A DNA stretch of 64,000 bases from assembly GCF_016741855.1 (NCBI RefSeq), contig NZ_JAERRH010000010.1, positions 186,001 through 250,000 on the forward strand, read 5' to 3'. How positions within the stretch are numbered: the stretch's first letter is position 1; every line of letters begins with the position of its first letter. This DNA comes from Streptomyces musisoli (GTDB lineage: Bacteria; Actinomycetota; Actinomycetes; Streptomycetales; Streptomycetaceae). Under the pieces are notes generated by a model. The model did no database searches and was not told the origin of the DNA. It worked only from the letters and a program-made list of their open reading frames with translations. Below are positions 24,264 through 33,767 of the stretch, piece by piece. A program made the position numbers and the translations under genes.

Positions 24264-25800
24264 TGTGGGACAGCGTCTCCGGCCGGCCCCAGTCCACCTG
24301 CGCCCCCTCGAACTGGGCGGCGTGCCGCGGCGGGTGGGCCGCCGCACCGAGCACGAACGCGTCCTCCGCGCCGTCGAGCACCCCGCCCGAGGGATCGTCG
24401 TCCCCGGAGCGGCGCACCACGTCCCGTTCCGGCATGAGGATGTCCCGTACGACGACGGCACACAGGTACAGGGTGCCCAGCAGATGGACCACGATCGCCC
24501 ACTGGTAGCCCTGCGTCGGCAGGCCCTTGTGGGCGTCTCCGCTGGTCGTGTAGGCCAGGTACATCCAGATGCCCAGGAAGTACGTCACCTCGCACGCCTG
24601 CCAGATCAGGAAGTCACGCCACTTGGGCCGGGCGAGGACCGCCAGCGGCACCAGCCACAGGACGTACTGCGGTGAGTAGACCTTGTTGGTGAGGACGAAC
24701 GCGGCCACGATCAGGAAGGCCAGCTGGGCGAAGCGCGGTCGCCGCGGTGCGGTGAACGTCAGCGCGGCGATACCGAGGAAGCAGAGCACCACCAGCACGG
24801 TGGCCGCGTTGTTGACGAAGTCGGTGGTGGGCGGGTGGCTGCTGTTCTGCGCCCAGATCAGCCAGAAGGAGCCGAAGTCGACGCCGCGCTCCTTGCTGAA
24901 GGTGTAGAACTTCGCCCAGCCCTCGCGGATGTGGAAGCCCGTCGCGTCGTGCGTGAGCATCACCGGCAGGTTCACCACGAGCCACGCACCTGCCGCGCCG
25001 CCCACGGCCTGGAAGAACTCGCGCCACTTGCCGGCCCGCCAGCACAGCAGCAGCAGCGGGCCGAGGAGCAGGACGGGATACAGCTTGGCGGCCGTGGCGA
25101 GGCCCAGGAGGACGCCGAAGGCGGGGGCCCGGCCCCGTGACCACATCAGCATCGCGGCGGCCGTCAGCGCCACCGCCAGCAGGTCCCAGTTGATGGTCGC
25201 GGTCAGCGCGAAGGCGGGCGCCAGGGCGACCAGCAGGCCGTCCCAGGGCCGCCGGCGGTGGGTGCGGGCCACACACACGGCGATGACGGCGGCGCACACC
25301 ATCAGCATCCCGGCGTTGACGAACCAGTACCACTGCTCCTGGTGCTGGATGGAGCCGCTGTGCGGGGTCAGCCAGGAGGCCACCTCCATGAACACTCCGG
25401 TGAGTACCGGGTACTCGAGGTAGTCCATGTCGCCGGGGAGCTTGTCGAAATACGGCACGAGGTGATCGGCGAACCCGCGGCCCTGGTAGAGGTGCGGGAT
25501 GTCCGAATAGCAGGCGTGCGTGTACTGGCTGCTCGCCCCGAAGAACCAGGCGCCGTCGTAGCAGGGCGCCTTCTGGACCAGGCCGAGGGCGAACATGCCG
25601 ATCGCCACGAGCGCCACGACCCGTACGGGCGTCCACCAGGAGGTCCCGAGCAGGGCGTACCGCCCCAGGGGACCGCCGATCAGCTCACTGCCGGCGGCGG
25701 CGACCTCGTCCTCCCTGGTCGGCTGCACCGGCTCTGCCGCAGCGGGCCGCACGGGCTCGGGCTCGTGCATGCTCGCGGGCGTCATCTCTGCACTGGGCAT
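24247..25800 (-). CDS. Polytopic glycosyltransferase (GT87/DUF2029)
   Basis: A membrane protein of about 517 residues with ten or more hydrophobic segments. An N-terminal cytoplasmic stretch precedes the first membrane segment VVALVAIGMFALGLVQ. The following loop, and the central GLLVALAPAFALTATINWDLLAVAL with its Asp, resemble the DUF2029 polyprenyl-phosphate-mannose transferases of actinobacteria. It probably adds a sugar to a wall glycan or lipoglycan outside the membrane. The ATG at 25800 follows GGCAGG; a longer frame would run through parS site 6. It is downstream of the PBP gene, 129 bases away. Confidence 0.85.
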   Translation of the reverse strand: MPSAEMTPASMHEPEPVRPAAAEPVQPTREDEVAAAGSELIGGPLGRYALLGTSWWTPVRVVALVAIGMFALGLVQKAPCYDGAWFFGASSQYTHACYSDIPHLYQGRGFADHLVPYFDKLPGDMDYLEYPVLTGVFMEVASWLTPHSGSIQHQEQWYWFVNAGMLMVCAAVIAVCVARTHRRRPWDGLLVALAPAFALTATINWDLLAVALTAAAMLMWSRGRAPAFGVLLGLATAAKLYPVLLLGPLLLLCWRAGKWREFFQAVGGAAGAWLVVNLPVMLTHDATGFHIREGWAKFYTFSKERGVDFGSFWLIWAQNSSHPPTTDFVNNAATVLVVLCFLGIAALTFTAPRRPRFAQLAFLIVAAFVLTNKVYSPQYVLWLVPLAVLARPKWRDFLIWQACEVTYFLGIWMYLAYTTSGDAHKGLPTQGYQWAIVVHLLGTLYLCAVVVRDILMPERDVVRRSGDDDPSGGVLDGAEDAFVLGAAAHPPRHAAQFEGAQVDWGRPETLSHNACSL

Positions 25801-25871
25801 GGGGCACATCCTGCCGTACCCGGCTGGGAATACGGCGAGGGCCGCCACACCCGGTGGATGCGGCGGCCCAT

Positions 25872-25885
25872 GTTTCACGTGAAAC
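25872..25885. other. parS: parS site 6
   Basis: Exact consensus, in the gap between the PBP stop and the GT87 start. Confidence 0.95.
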
Positions 25886-25894
25886 ACCCCTGGC

Positions 25895-25911
25895 GGGCGA
25901 TATGGTCGCCC
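25895..25911 (-). terminator. Possible terminator after the PBP gene
   Basis: A short 6-bp GC stem (25895-25900 with 25906-25911) lies 19 bases past the PBP stop codon. Confidence 0.3.
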
Positions 25912-25929
25912 ACCGGTCGGATCACCGGG

Positions 25930-28623
25930 CTAGCCTCCCTGGCCTCCGAAGAAGCCCGTACTGCCGTTGCCGTTCCCGTTGCCCCGGGTGTCGCCGGTTC
26001 CGGTGGTCTCCGTCCCTGTGGGCGTCGGAGTCGTGCCACCGTCGACACCGCCTGTGTCCGTGCCTCCGATGTCGTTGGCACCACCGTTTCCGTTGCCGTT
26101 GCCGTTGCAGTCGTTGCCCCAGCCGAACTGGCAGGACTGGCTCGGCGTCGGGGTCGGCGTAGGAGTCGTCTTGGTCGGCGTCGGGCTCGGCGAGTTGCTC
26201 GGCGTCGGGGTCGGCGTGAAGGTGACGCTCGGAGTCGGGCTGGGGGCTCCCGCCTCGTCCTGGACCGTGCCGATCTCGGTGGGCTCCGGGAATCCGAGAT
26301 CGTTCTGGCCCTTGAGCGCGGCCTTCATGTACTCGGTCCACACCAGCGTCGGGATGTCACCACCGTGGATGGAGTCCGTGTTCGCCGTGCCGTTCATGGA
26401 CAGCAGCTTGTGGTTCTTGGGGTTCTCGCGGAACATCGCCACCGAGGTCGACAGCTGCTTGGTGTAGCCGACGAACCAGGCCGACTTGTTCTCGTCGGTG
26501 GTACCGGTCTTGCCCGCCGCCGTACGGCCGAGATCCTTGGCCTTCATACCCGTACCGTTCTGGATGACGTTCTCCAGGACGTCCGTGACGTTGTTGGCGA
26601 TGTTCGGATCCATCGCCTCCTTGGGGGCCGGCTTCGGCTTGACGAAGCTGGGCGCGTCGGCGCCGTTGACCTTGAGGGCGGTCACGGAGTAGGGGTCCGC
26701 CTGCTTGCCGGAAGCGGCGAACGTGGCGTAGGCGTCGGCCATACGGATCGCGCTGGGCGTGGACGTTCCGATGGCGAAGGACGGGTTGAGGTCCTGCGAC
26801 ATGCTCTGGTCGAGGATGCCCGCCGACTTGGCGACGTCCCGGACCTTCGTCATTCCCACATCGACACCGAGCTGCACGAACGGTGTGTTGACGGACTGCT
26901 CCATCGCCTTGCGCAGGGTGATGTAACCCCAGGGATGGTCGCTCTCGTTCGCCTGGTAGAAGGGCGTGTTGTCCTTGTTGAGGTAGAACGACCCGTCCGG
27001 CTTGAACACCTTGAGGTGGTCGTTGCCGTTGTACTTGCTCAGCGGGGAGACACCCTCGCCCTCGGACTTGTACGTGCCGTACTCCATGGCGGCGGCGAGC
27101 ACGAACGGCTTCCAGGTCGAACCCACGGGGACGCCGGAGGTGTCGGCGTTGTTGGTGAAGTGACCGTTCTCGTAACCGTCACCGCCGTAGAGGGCGACGA
27201 TGGCTCCGTCCTGGGGCTTCACCGACGCGGCACCGAACTGGACGTACTTGTCCAGCTCGCGGTGCTTGGGGTCGAGACGCGCGCTCTGGACGTTCTTCAC
27301 GGCCTTGGCCAGCGCGCTGACCTTGTTCTTGTCGAAGGTCGTGTAGATCTGGTAGCCGCCCTTGTCGAACTGCGCCTCCGTGATGTCGGAGTGGGCGAGC
27401 ACGTACTTCTTCGCCGTGTCGGCCAGGTAGCTGATCTGGCCGGTCATGCCCTTGGTCGCCTTGCGGCCGTCGGGCCTGGGGTACTTGGCGACGGCCTCCT
27501 GGTACTGCGCGTCGGAGAGGTGCTTGTCCTTGTGCATCTCGCCGAGGATCCAGGCCCAGCGGTCCTTGGAACGCTTCTCGTTGGCGGCCGGGGTCGCCGT
27601 CTTGTCGAGGTCCTGGTTGCCGGCCGGGTCGTAGTACGTCGGGCCCTTGAGCAGCGCCGCGAGCACGGCGCACTCGCTCGGCTTGAGGTCGACCGCGTTC
27701 TTGCCGTAGTAGGTCTGGGCCGCCGCCTGGATGCCGTACGCGCCCCGGCCGAAGTACGAGGTGTTCAGGTACCCCTGCATGATCTCGTCTTTGTCGAGCT
27801 TCGCACCCACCTTTATGGAGATGAACATCTCCTTGAACTTCCGGGTGAGTGACTGCTCCTGGCTGAGGTACGTGTTCTTCACGTACTGCTGGGTGATCGT
27901 CGAGCCACCCTGCGTCTGGCCGCCGCGTGCCATGTTCACCATGGCGCGCGCGATGCCCATGGGGTCGACGCCGGAGTCCTGGTAGAACGACTTGTTCTCG
28001 GCGGAGATCACCGCGTACCGCATCGCCTCGGGGATCTGGTCGATGCTCACGTTCTGCCGGTTCACCCCGGTGCCCGTGGCCACCATCTGCTTGCCGTTGG
28101 CCCAGTAGTAGACGTTGTTCTGGGACTTGGCCGCGTCGTTCTCGTTCGGGATCGAGACCATCGCGTAGCCGACGCCGACCATCACCACGAGGCTGCCGAC
28201 GAAGCCGAGGAACAGCCCGCTGACCAGCTTCCAGGACGGGACCCAGCGCCGCCAGCCGTCCTTGCCGACCCTCGGATAGTCGATGAACCGCTTCTTGCCG
28301 GGGGCCGTCGTGGCACGGCCCTTGCCGCGCCCGGGTCCGGCCGCAGGCCCGCCCGGACCGCCGCGCCGGGCGCCCGGGCCCGTGTTCTCGGCCACCCTGC
28401 GGCGGCTGCCTCTCTGCGCCGCACGGCGGGCCTCGGCACGGCTGCTGTAGGGACGCTCCTCGCCTCCCGAGCCGACGGACTCCGACCCATAGGAGTCGGC
28501 GGAAGACCCGGTGGCGCCTCGCGGTGCCGCACGGCGGCCGGAGGACGGGCCGGACTGGCCGCGTCGGGCCGCGGCACGTCCGCCTCCCTGCGGCTGCGGC
28601 GGTTTGCGACGGTGCTCGCTCAT
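25930..28623 (-). CDS. Class A penicillin-binding protein (bifunctional)
   Basis: An 897-residue wall synthase. An Arg/Gly-rich cytoplasmic head of about 145 residues is followed by one membrane anchor (LVSGLFLGFVGSLVVMVGVGY), then a GT51 glycosyltransferase domain (ENKSFYQDSGVDPMGIARA and QGGSTITQQYVKNTYL) and a transpeptidase with SxxK STWK and KTGTTDENKSAWFVGYT. The C-terminus is a long Thr/Pro/Ser then Gly/Asn tail, probably in the wall. It polymerises and cross-links peptidoglycan. The ATG at 28623 has a good fit; upstream codons are not conserved-looking. Confidence 0.95.
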   Translation of the reverse strand: MSEHRRKPPQPQGGGRAAARRGQSGPSSGRRAAPRGATGSSADSYGSESVGSGGEERPYSSRAEARRAAQRGSRRRVAENTGPGARRGGPGGPAAGPGRGKGRATTAPGKKRFIDYPRVGKDGWRRWVPSWKLVSGLFLGFVGSLVVMVGVGYAMVSIPNENDAAKSQNNVYYWANGKQMVATGTGVNRQNVSIDQIPEAMRYAVISAENKSFYQDSGVDPMGIARAMVNMARGGQTQGGSTITQQYVKNTYLSQEQSLTRKFKEMFISIKVGAKLDKDEIMQGYLNTSYFGRGAYGIQAAAQTYYGKNAVDLKPSECAVLAALLKGPTYYDPAGNQDLDKTATPAANEKRSKDRWAWILGEMHKDKHLSDAQYQEAVAKYPRPDGRKATKGMTGQISYLADTAKKYVLAHSDITEAQFDKGGYQIYTTFDKNKVSALAKAVKNVQSARLDPKHRELDKYVQFGAASVKPQDGAIVALYGGDGYENGHFTNNADTSGVPVGSTWKPFVLAAAMEYGTYKSEGEGVSPLSKYNGNDHLKVFKPDGSFYLNKDNTPFYQANESDHPWGYITLRKAMEQSVNTPFVQLGVDVGMTKVRDVAKSAGILDQSMSQDLNPSFAIGTSTPSAIRMADAYATFAASGKQADPYSVTALKVNGADAPSFVKPKPAPKEAMDPNIANNVTDVLENVIQNGTGMKAKDLGRTAAGKTGTTDENKSAWFVGYTKQLSTSVAMFRENPKNHKLLSMNGTANTDSIHGGDIPTLVWTEYMKAALKGQNDLGFPEPTEIGTVQDEAGAPSPTPSVTFTPTPTPSNSPSPTPTKTTPTPTPTPSQSCQFGWGNDCNGNGNGNGGANDIGGTDTGGVDGGTTPTPTGTETTGTGDTRGNGNGNGSTGFFGGQGG

Positions 28624-28918
28624 CGAACGATTACTCCTCGGGCAGGCGCACCCGTGCGCGCCTGGAACGGCGGCTGGTTTCCGGTCCCCCCGAAGTACGG
28701 ATGTGGTCGGTCCTGCATTCACCCGTACTGCACCGGGGACGAGGACGCTCCCCAGGCGTCACGCGGTTCCCGGTGGTGTGCATGCCGCACAGACTACGCA
28801 CCACCAAAACCCACCGAGCCCCGAAGTTCACCCCAAAACAGGCAACTTGCCTCCTACGAATCGGTGATGTGATCCCGTTCACCGCCGTCCCTCTTGTCGC
28901 CCGCGACCGGCAGCTCTA

Positions 28919-28953
28919 TCGTGCTGATGTATCGAGTCGATACATCAGCACGA
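28919..28953. promoter_or_regulatory. 16-bp perfect inverted repeat upstream of padR-ino1
   Basis: Two complementary 16-base arms (28919-28934 and 28938-28953) are separated by 3 bases and contain ATGTATCG...CGATACAT, 67 bases before the PadR start. PadR proteins commonly bind ATGT/ACAT dyads, so this is a likely autoregulatory operator. Nothing else is evident in the 396-bp gap. Confidence 0.7.
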
Positions 28954-29019
28954 GATAAAGACGCTGACAGGCACTGCGAGACCTGCGGGAACGCCCCGAC
29001 GGGCCGAGGGGAGGCGACG

Positions 29020-29703
29020 ATGAGCCGGCGCTCCGGCATTCTTGAGTTCGCCGTGCTCGGCCTGCTGCGGGAGTCCCCGATGCACGGCTATGAGCTGCGC
29101 AAACGCCTGAACACTTCACTGGGTGTGTTCCGTGCGTTCAGCTACGGAACGCTGTACCCCTGCCTGAAGACCCTGGTCGCCAACGGCTGGCTGATCGAGG
29201 AACCGGGCAACGCCCAGGAAGACGCCCTCACCGCCTCCCTCGCCGGACGCCGCGCGAAGATCGTGTACCGATTGACGGCAGAAGGTAAGGAGCACTTCGA
29301 GGAGCTGCTCTCGCAGACCGGCCCCGACGCCTACGAGGACGAGCACTTCGCCGCACGGTTCGCCTTCTTCGGGCAGACCTCGCGCGATGTGCGCATGCGC
29401 GTCCTGGAGGGCCGGCGCAGCCGCCTGGAGGAGCGCCTGGAGAAGATGCGCGCCTCGCTGACGCGCACCCGGGAACGCCTCGACGACTACACGCTTGAGC
29501 TCCAGCGCCACGGAATGGAGTCCGTGGAGCGCGAAGTGCGCTGGCTGAACGAGCTCATCGAGAGCGAGCGGGCCGGGCGGGACCTGCGGGGTTCCGCGAC
29601 CGGGGGGTCCGCTCAGCAGGACAACACCAATGGATCGACGGGCGGCCTGCCCCGTCCCGGGGAAACCCCCCGGACGGATACGCCCGACGACACCGCCACG
29701 TGA
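29020..29703 (+). CDS. PadR-family transcriptional regulator
   Basis: A 227-residue PadR regulator. The winged helix is ILEFAVLGLLRESPMHGYELRKRL and YGTLYPCLKTL, followed by VYRLTAEGKEHFEELL. A C-terminal coiled region (about residues 125-185) should dimerise, and a disordered acidic/Thr-rich tail follows. The ATG at 29020 has GGGGAGG. It precedes ino1 by 43 bases, a linkage also seen in mycobacteria, so control of inositol synthesis is likely. The palindrome upstream is the obvious operator. Confidence 0.92.
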   Translation: MSRRSGILEFAVLGLLRESPMHGYELRKRLNTSLGVFRAFSYGTLYPCLKTLVANGWLIEEPGNAQEDALTASLAGRRAKIVYRLTAEGKEHFEELLSQTGPDAYEDEHFAARFAFFGQTSRDVRMRVLEGRRSRLEERLEKMRASLTRTRERLDDYTLELQRHGMESVEREVRWLNELIESERAGRDLRGSATGGSAQQDNTNGSTGGLPRPGETPRTDTPDDTAT

Positions 29704-29746
29704 GACCCAATCAGGGCCTCACTCGTACACACAGGGAGCAACCGGA

Positions 29747-30829
29747 ATGGGTTCGGTTCGCGTAGCCATCGTCGGCGTGGGCAACTGCGCCGCGTCGCTG
29801 GTGCAGGGAGTCGAGTACTACAAGGACGCCGACCCGGCGTCCAAGGTCCCCGGCCTGATGCACGTGCAGTTCGGTGACTACCACGTGCGCGACGTCGAGT
29901 TCGTCGCCGCGTTCGACGTCGACGCCAAGAAGGTCGGCCTCGACCTGGCGGACGCGATCGGCGCCTCCGAGAACAACACCATCAAGATCTGCGACGTGCC
30001 CAACACCGGTGTCACCGTCCAGCGCGGCCACACCCTCGACGGCCTCGGCAAGTACTACCGCGCCACCATCGAGGAGTCGGCCGAGGAGCCGGTCGACGTC
30101 GTCCAGGTCCTGAAGGACAAGCAGGTCGACGTCCTGGTCTGCTACCTCCCCGTGGGCTCCGAGGACGCGGCGAAGTTCTACGCGCAGTGCGCCATCGACG
30201 CCAAGGTCGCCTTCGTCAACGCCCTCCCGGTCTTCATCGCCGGCACCAAGGAGTGGGCGGACAAGTTCACCGAGGCGGGCGTCCCGATCGTCGGTGACGA
30301 CATCAAGTCCCAGGTCGGCGCCACCATCACGCACCGCGTCATGGCGAAGCTGTTCGAGGACCGCGGTGTCATCCTCGACCGCACGATGCAGCTGAACGTC
30401 GGCGGCAACATGGACTTCAAGAACATGCTCGAGCGCGAGCGCCTGGAGTCCAAGAAGATCTCCAAGACGCAGGCCGTCACCTCCCAGATCCCCGACCGGG
30501 ACCTCGGCGAGAAGAACGTCCACATCGGCCCGTCCGACTACGTGGCCTGGCTGGACGACCGCAAGTGGGCCTACGTCCGCCTCGAGGGCCGCGCCTTCGG
30601 TGACGTCCCGCTGAACCTGGAGTACAAGCTCGAGGTCTGGGACTCCCCGAACTCCGCGGGTGTGATCATCGACGCCGTGCGCGCCGCGAAGATCGCCAAG
30701 GACCGTGGTGTCGGCGGCCCGATCCTGTCGGCCTCCTCCTACTTCATGAAGTCCCCGCCGGTCCAGTACTTCGACGACGAGGCCCGCGAGAACGTCGAGA
30801 AGTTCATCAACGGCGAGGTCGAGCGCTGA
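29747..30829 (+). CDS. ino1: Inositol-1-phosphate synthase
   Basis: A 360-residue myo-inositol-1-phosphate synthase that converts glucose-6-phosphate with bound NAD+ to inositol phosphate, the precursor of mycothiol and phosphatidylinositol. The NAD-binding start is VAIVGVGNCAASLVQG; the conserved core NALPVFIAG and GDDIKSQVGATITHR, and the C-terminal GGPILSASSYFMKSPP, are diagnostic of the actinobacterial short form. The ATG at 29747 follows AGGGAG. It is co-oriented with padR and ends in a strong terminator. Confidence 0.97.
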   Translation: MGSVRVAIVGVGNCAASLVQGVEYYKDADPASKVPGLMHVQFGDYHVRDVEFVAAFDVDAKKVGLDLADAIGASENNTIKICDVPNTGVTVQRGHTLDGLGKYYRATIEESAEEPVDVVQVLKDKQVDVLVCYLPVGSEDAAKFYAQCAIDAKVAFVNALPVFIAGTKEWADKFTEAGVPIVGDDIKSQVGATITHRVMAKLFEDRGVILDRTMQLNVGGNMDFKNMLERERLESKKISKTQAVTSQIPDRDLGEKNVHIGPSDYVAWLDDRKWAYVRLEGRAFGDVPLNLEYKLEVWDSPNSAGVIIDAVRAAKIAKDRGVGGPILSASSYFMKSPPVQYFDDEARENVEKFINGEVER

Positions 30830-30872
30830 GGCGCTGAGACCACTCGCACGAGAACGCTCCTGCCAGGGCGGT

Positions 30873-30906
30873 GAAGGTCCCCGGGTTCCCTGACCCGGGG
30901 ACCTTC
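30873..30906 (+). terminator. Terminator after ino1
   Basis: A perfect 14-bp stem (30873-30886 with 30893-30906) with a 6-base loop. Confidence 0.85.
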
Positions 30907-30928
30907 CGCACATGTGAGGCTGTCGCCC

Positions 30929-32191
30929 ATGCCCGTCGTACGTGACCTGCGCCTGCTGGTGCGCCTGCGGCACTTCCGGCGCCTGCTCTACGTCCGCCTC
31001 CTGTCCCAGGGCGCCGACGGCGTCTACCAGGTCGCGCTCGCCGCGTACGTCGTCTTCTCCCCGGAGAAGCAGACCTCGGCCACCGCGATCGCCTCGGCGA
31101 TGGCGGTCCTGCTGCTCCCCTATTCACTGGTCGGTCCCTTCGCCGGCGTCCTGCTGGACCGCTGGCGGCGCCGACAGGTCTTCGTGTACGGCAACCTGCT
31201 GAGGGCCCTGCTGGCCGCGGCCACCGCCGTACTGATGGCCGGCCACGCGCCCGACTGGCTCTTCTACGTCTCCGCGCTGTCCGTCACAGCGGTCAACCGC
31301 TTCGTCCTCGCGGGGCTGTCGGCCGCCCTGCCCCGGGTCGTCGACGCCGAGCGCCTGGTGCTGGCCAACTCGCTCTCCCCGACCGTCGGCACCCTCGCCG
31401 CGACCGCCGGCGGCGGCCTGGCCTTCGGCGTACGGATCGTGGCGTCGGACTCCGACGCGGCGGTCGTGCTGCTCGGCGCCTTCCTGTATCTGTCCGCGAG
31501 CCTCGCCTCCCTGCGCCTGCCCCCGGACCTCCTCGGCCCCGACCGGCACCCGGAACGACCCCGTCTCGGCGCGGCGCTCGCGGAGACGGCACGCGAGCTG
31601 CTCGCAGCCGTCCGGCACCTGGCCGCACCCCGGCGCAGGGAAGCGGCCTGGGCCCTGGCCGCGATGACGCTGATGCGCTTCTGCTACGGCGCGCTCCTCG
31701 TCCTGCTGCTGATGCTCTGCCGGTACGCCCTCGCCGACACACCCGACGAAGGACTTCGGCTGCTCGGACCGGCACTGGCGCTGTCCGGTGCGGGATTCTT
31801 CGCGGCGGCCATGGTGACGCCCTGGGCGGCCGGACGGCTCGGCCCCGGTCGCTGGATCGCGGTGTGCTCCGGCGCGGCCATGGTGCTGGTCCCCGCCCTG
31901 GGTCTTCCGTTCGCCACCGGGCCGCTCATGGCCGCCGCGTTCGTGCTCGGTCTGATCACCCAGGGAGCCAAGATCGCCACGGACACGATCGTCCAGGCCC
32001 GTGTCGAGGACGCCTTCCGCGGCAGGATCTTCTCCGTGTACGACGTCCTCTTCAACGTCGCCTTCGTCGGCGCGGCGGGAGCGGCGGCGCTGATGCTTCC
32101 GCCGGACGGCCGCTCCACGGTGCTGGTGGTTCTCGTCGCCGTCATCTACGGCGTGATCGCCATGTCCCTGGCCCGCTTCGAGCGGCGGTGA
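30929..32191 (+). CDS. MFS transporter
   Basis: A 420-residue major-facilitator transporter with about ten to twelve hydrophobic segments. It starts FRRLLYVRLLSQGADGVYQVAL and has the MFS loop GVLLDRWRRRQVFVYGN after helix 2. It resembles the EntS/MFS_3 exporters. No substrate is indicated by neighbours. The ATG at 30929 begins just past the ino1 terminator. The 3' end faces the CCA enzyme gene across two parS sites. Confidence 0.88.
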   Translation: MPVVRDLRLLVRLRHFRRLLYVRLLSQGADGVYQVALAAYVVFSPEKQTSATAIASAMAVLLLPYSLVGPFAGVLLDRWRRRQVFVYGNLLRALLAAATAVLMAGHAPDWLFYVSALSVTAVNRFVLAGLSAALPRVVDAERLVLANSLSPTVGTLAATAGGGLAFGVRIVASDSDAAVVLLGAFLYLSASLASLRLPPDLLGPDRHPERPRLGAALAETARELLAAVRHLAAPRRREAAWALAAMTLMRFCYGALLVLLLMLCRYALADTPDEGLRLLGPALALSGAGFFAAAMVTPWAAGRLGPGRWIAVCSGAAMVLVPALGLPFATGPLMAAAFVLGLITQGAKIATDTIVQARVEDAFRGRIFSVYDVLFNVAFVGAAGAAALMLPPDGRSTVLVVLVAVIYGVIAMSLARFERR

Positions 32192-32230
32192 GGCCGCAAG
32201 CACGCTTCATGTGCCGGTGAGACGGAGCGA

Positions 32231-32258
32231 GGGCGATGTTTCACGTGAAACATCGCCC
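32231..32258. other. parS: parS site 7 in a 28-bp perfect palindrome
   Basis: Exact consensus at 32238-32251 extended by 7 symmetric bases on each side. It lies in the convergent gap between the MFS gene and the CCA-adding enzyme gene. Confidence 0.95.
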
Positions 32259-32287
32259 CTCGGCGTCACTGTCCCGTGGCCGGCCCG

Positions 32288-32315
32288 GATGGATGTTTCA
32301 CGTGAAACATCCATC
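32288..32315. other. parS: parS site 8 in a 28-bp perfect palindrome
   Basis: Exact consensus at 32295-32308, again extended by 7 symmetric bases per side. It is 57 bases from site 7 in the same gap. Its outer bases have a different sequence from those of site 7, so it is not a recent duplication. Confidence 0.95.
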
Positions 32316-32324
32316 GGATCGGGC

Positions 32325-33767
32325 TCAGCCCTGCGCGGCCCACCATTCCTTGAGGGCCGACACCGCCACGTCGTACTCCATCGGGCCGTTCTCCAGGCGC
32401 AGCTCGAGCATGTGCTTGTACGCCTTGCCGACGGCCGGGCCCGGGCCGACCCCCAGGATCTCCATGATCTGGTTGCCGTCGAGGTCGGGCCGGATGGAGT
32501 CCAGCTCCTCCTGCTCCTTCAGCTGGGCGATGCGCTCCTCCAGGCCGTCGTAGGCCCGGGACAGCGCCACAGCCTTCCGCTTGTTGCGCGTGGTGCAGTC
32601 GGAGCGGGTCAGCTTGTGCAGACGGTCCAGCAGCGGGCCCGCGTCACGGACGTACCGGCGGACCGCCGAGTCCGTCCACTCCCCGGTGCCATAGCCGTGG
32701 AAGCGCAGGTGAAGTTCGACCAGCCGGGAGACGTCCTTCACCAGCTCGTTGGAGTACTTCAAGGCGGTCATGCGCTTCTTGGTCATCTTGGCGCCGACCA
32801 CCTCGTGGTGGTGGAAGGAGACCCGGCCGTCCTTCTCGAAGCGGCGGGTGCGCGGCTTGCCGATGTCGTGCAGCAGCGCGGCCAGGCGCAGGGTGAGGTC
32901 CGGAACGCCCTGCTCCAGCGCGATCGCCTGTTCCAGGACGATCAGCGTGTGCTCGTAGACGTCCTTGTGCCGGTGGTGCTCGTCACGCTCCAGGCGCAGC
33001 GCCGGCAGCTCGGGCACGACATGCTCGGCGAGACCGGTGTCGACGAGCAGCGTCAGGCCCTTGCGCGGGTGCGTGGACAGGATCAGCTTGTTCAGCTCGT
33101 CCCGGACCCGCTCCGCAGAGACGATCTCGAGGCGTCCGGCCATGTCCGTCATGGCGGTGACGACCTCGGGGGCGACCTCGAAGTCCAGCTGGGCGGCGAA
33201 CCGGGCGGCCCGCATCATCCGCAGGGGGTCGTCCGAGAAGGATTCCTCGGGCGTGCCCGGCGTCCTCAGCACACGCGCCGCGAGGTCCTCCAGGCCACCG
33301 TGCGGGTCGATGAACTCCTTCTCCGGCAGCGCCACGGCCATCGCGTTGACAGTGAAGTCCCGCCGGACCAGGTCCTCCTCGATGGAGTCGCCGTAGGACA
33401 CCTCCGGCTTGCGCGAGGTGCGGTCGTACGCCTCCGACCGATAGGTGGTGATCTCGATCTGGTAGCCGCCCTTGTGCGCGCCGACCGTACCGAAGGCGAT
33501 CCCCACCTCCCAGACGGCGTCCGCCCATGGCCGGACGATCTTCAGTACGTCCTCGGGGCGGGCGTCGGTGGTGAAATCCAGATCGTTGCCGAGCCGGCCG
33601 AGCAGCGCGTCGCGGACCGATCCGCCGACCAGGGCGAGTGAGAACCCTGCCTCCTGGAATCGGCGGGCGAGGTCGTCGGCGACGGGGGCCACCCGCAGCA
33701 GCTCGGCGACCGCGCGCTGCTGCGCCTGGCTGAGGGCAGAGGGAGTGTCTTCGTTCGGGTTCGGCAC
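32325..33767 (-). CDS. cca: CCA tRNA nucleotidyltransferase
   Basis: About 480 residues. Head-domain motif LVGGSVRDALLGRLGNDLDFTTDA carries GGxVRD and the metal-binding DLD; an RRDF region follows, then an HD domain (LLHDIGKP and FHHHE) typical of actinobacterial CCA enzymes. It adds or repairs the CCA end of tRNAs; the S. coelicolor counterpart was first taken for a poly(A) polymerase. The GTG at 33767 is the likely start; the frame upstream has low-complexity, unlikely residues. Confidence 0.93.
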   Translation of the reverse strand: MPNPNEDTPSALSQAQQRAVAELLRVAPVADDLARRFQEAGFSLALVGGSVRDALLGRLGNDLDFTTDARPEDVLKIVRPWADAVWEVGIAFGTVGAHKGGYQIEITTYRSEAYDRTSRKPEVSYGDSIEEDLVRRDFTVNAMAVALPEKEFIDPHGGLEDLAARVLRTPGTPEESFSDDPLRMMRAARFAAQLDFEVAPEVVTAMTDMAGRLEIVSAERVRDELNKLILSTHPRKGLTLLVDTGLAEHVVPELPALRLERDEHHRHKDVYEHTLIVLEQAIALEQGVPDLTLRLAALLHDIGKPRTRRFEKDGRVSFHHHEVVGAKMTKKRMTALKYSNELVKDVSRLVELHLRFHGYGTGEWTDSAVRRYVRDAGPLLDRLHKLTRSDCTTRNKRKAVALSRAYDGLEERIAQLKEQEELDSIRPDLDGNQIMEILGVGPGPAVGKAYKHMLELRLENGPMEYDVAVSALKEWWAAQG

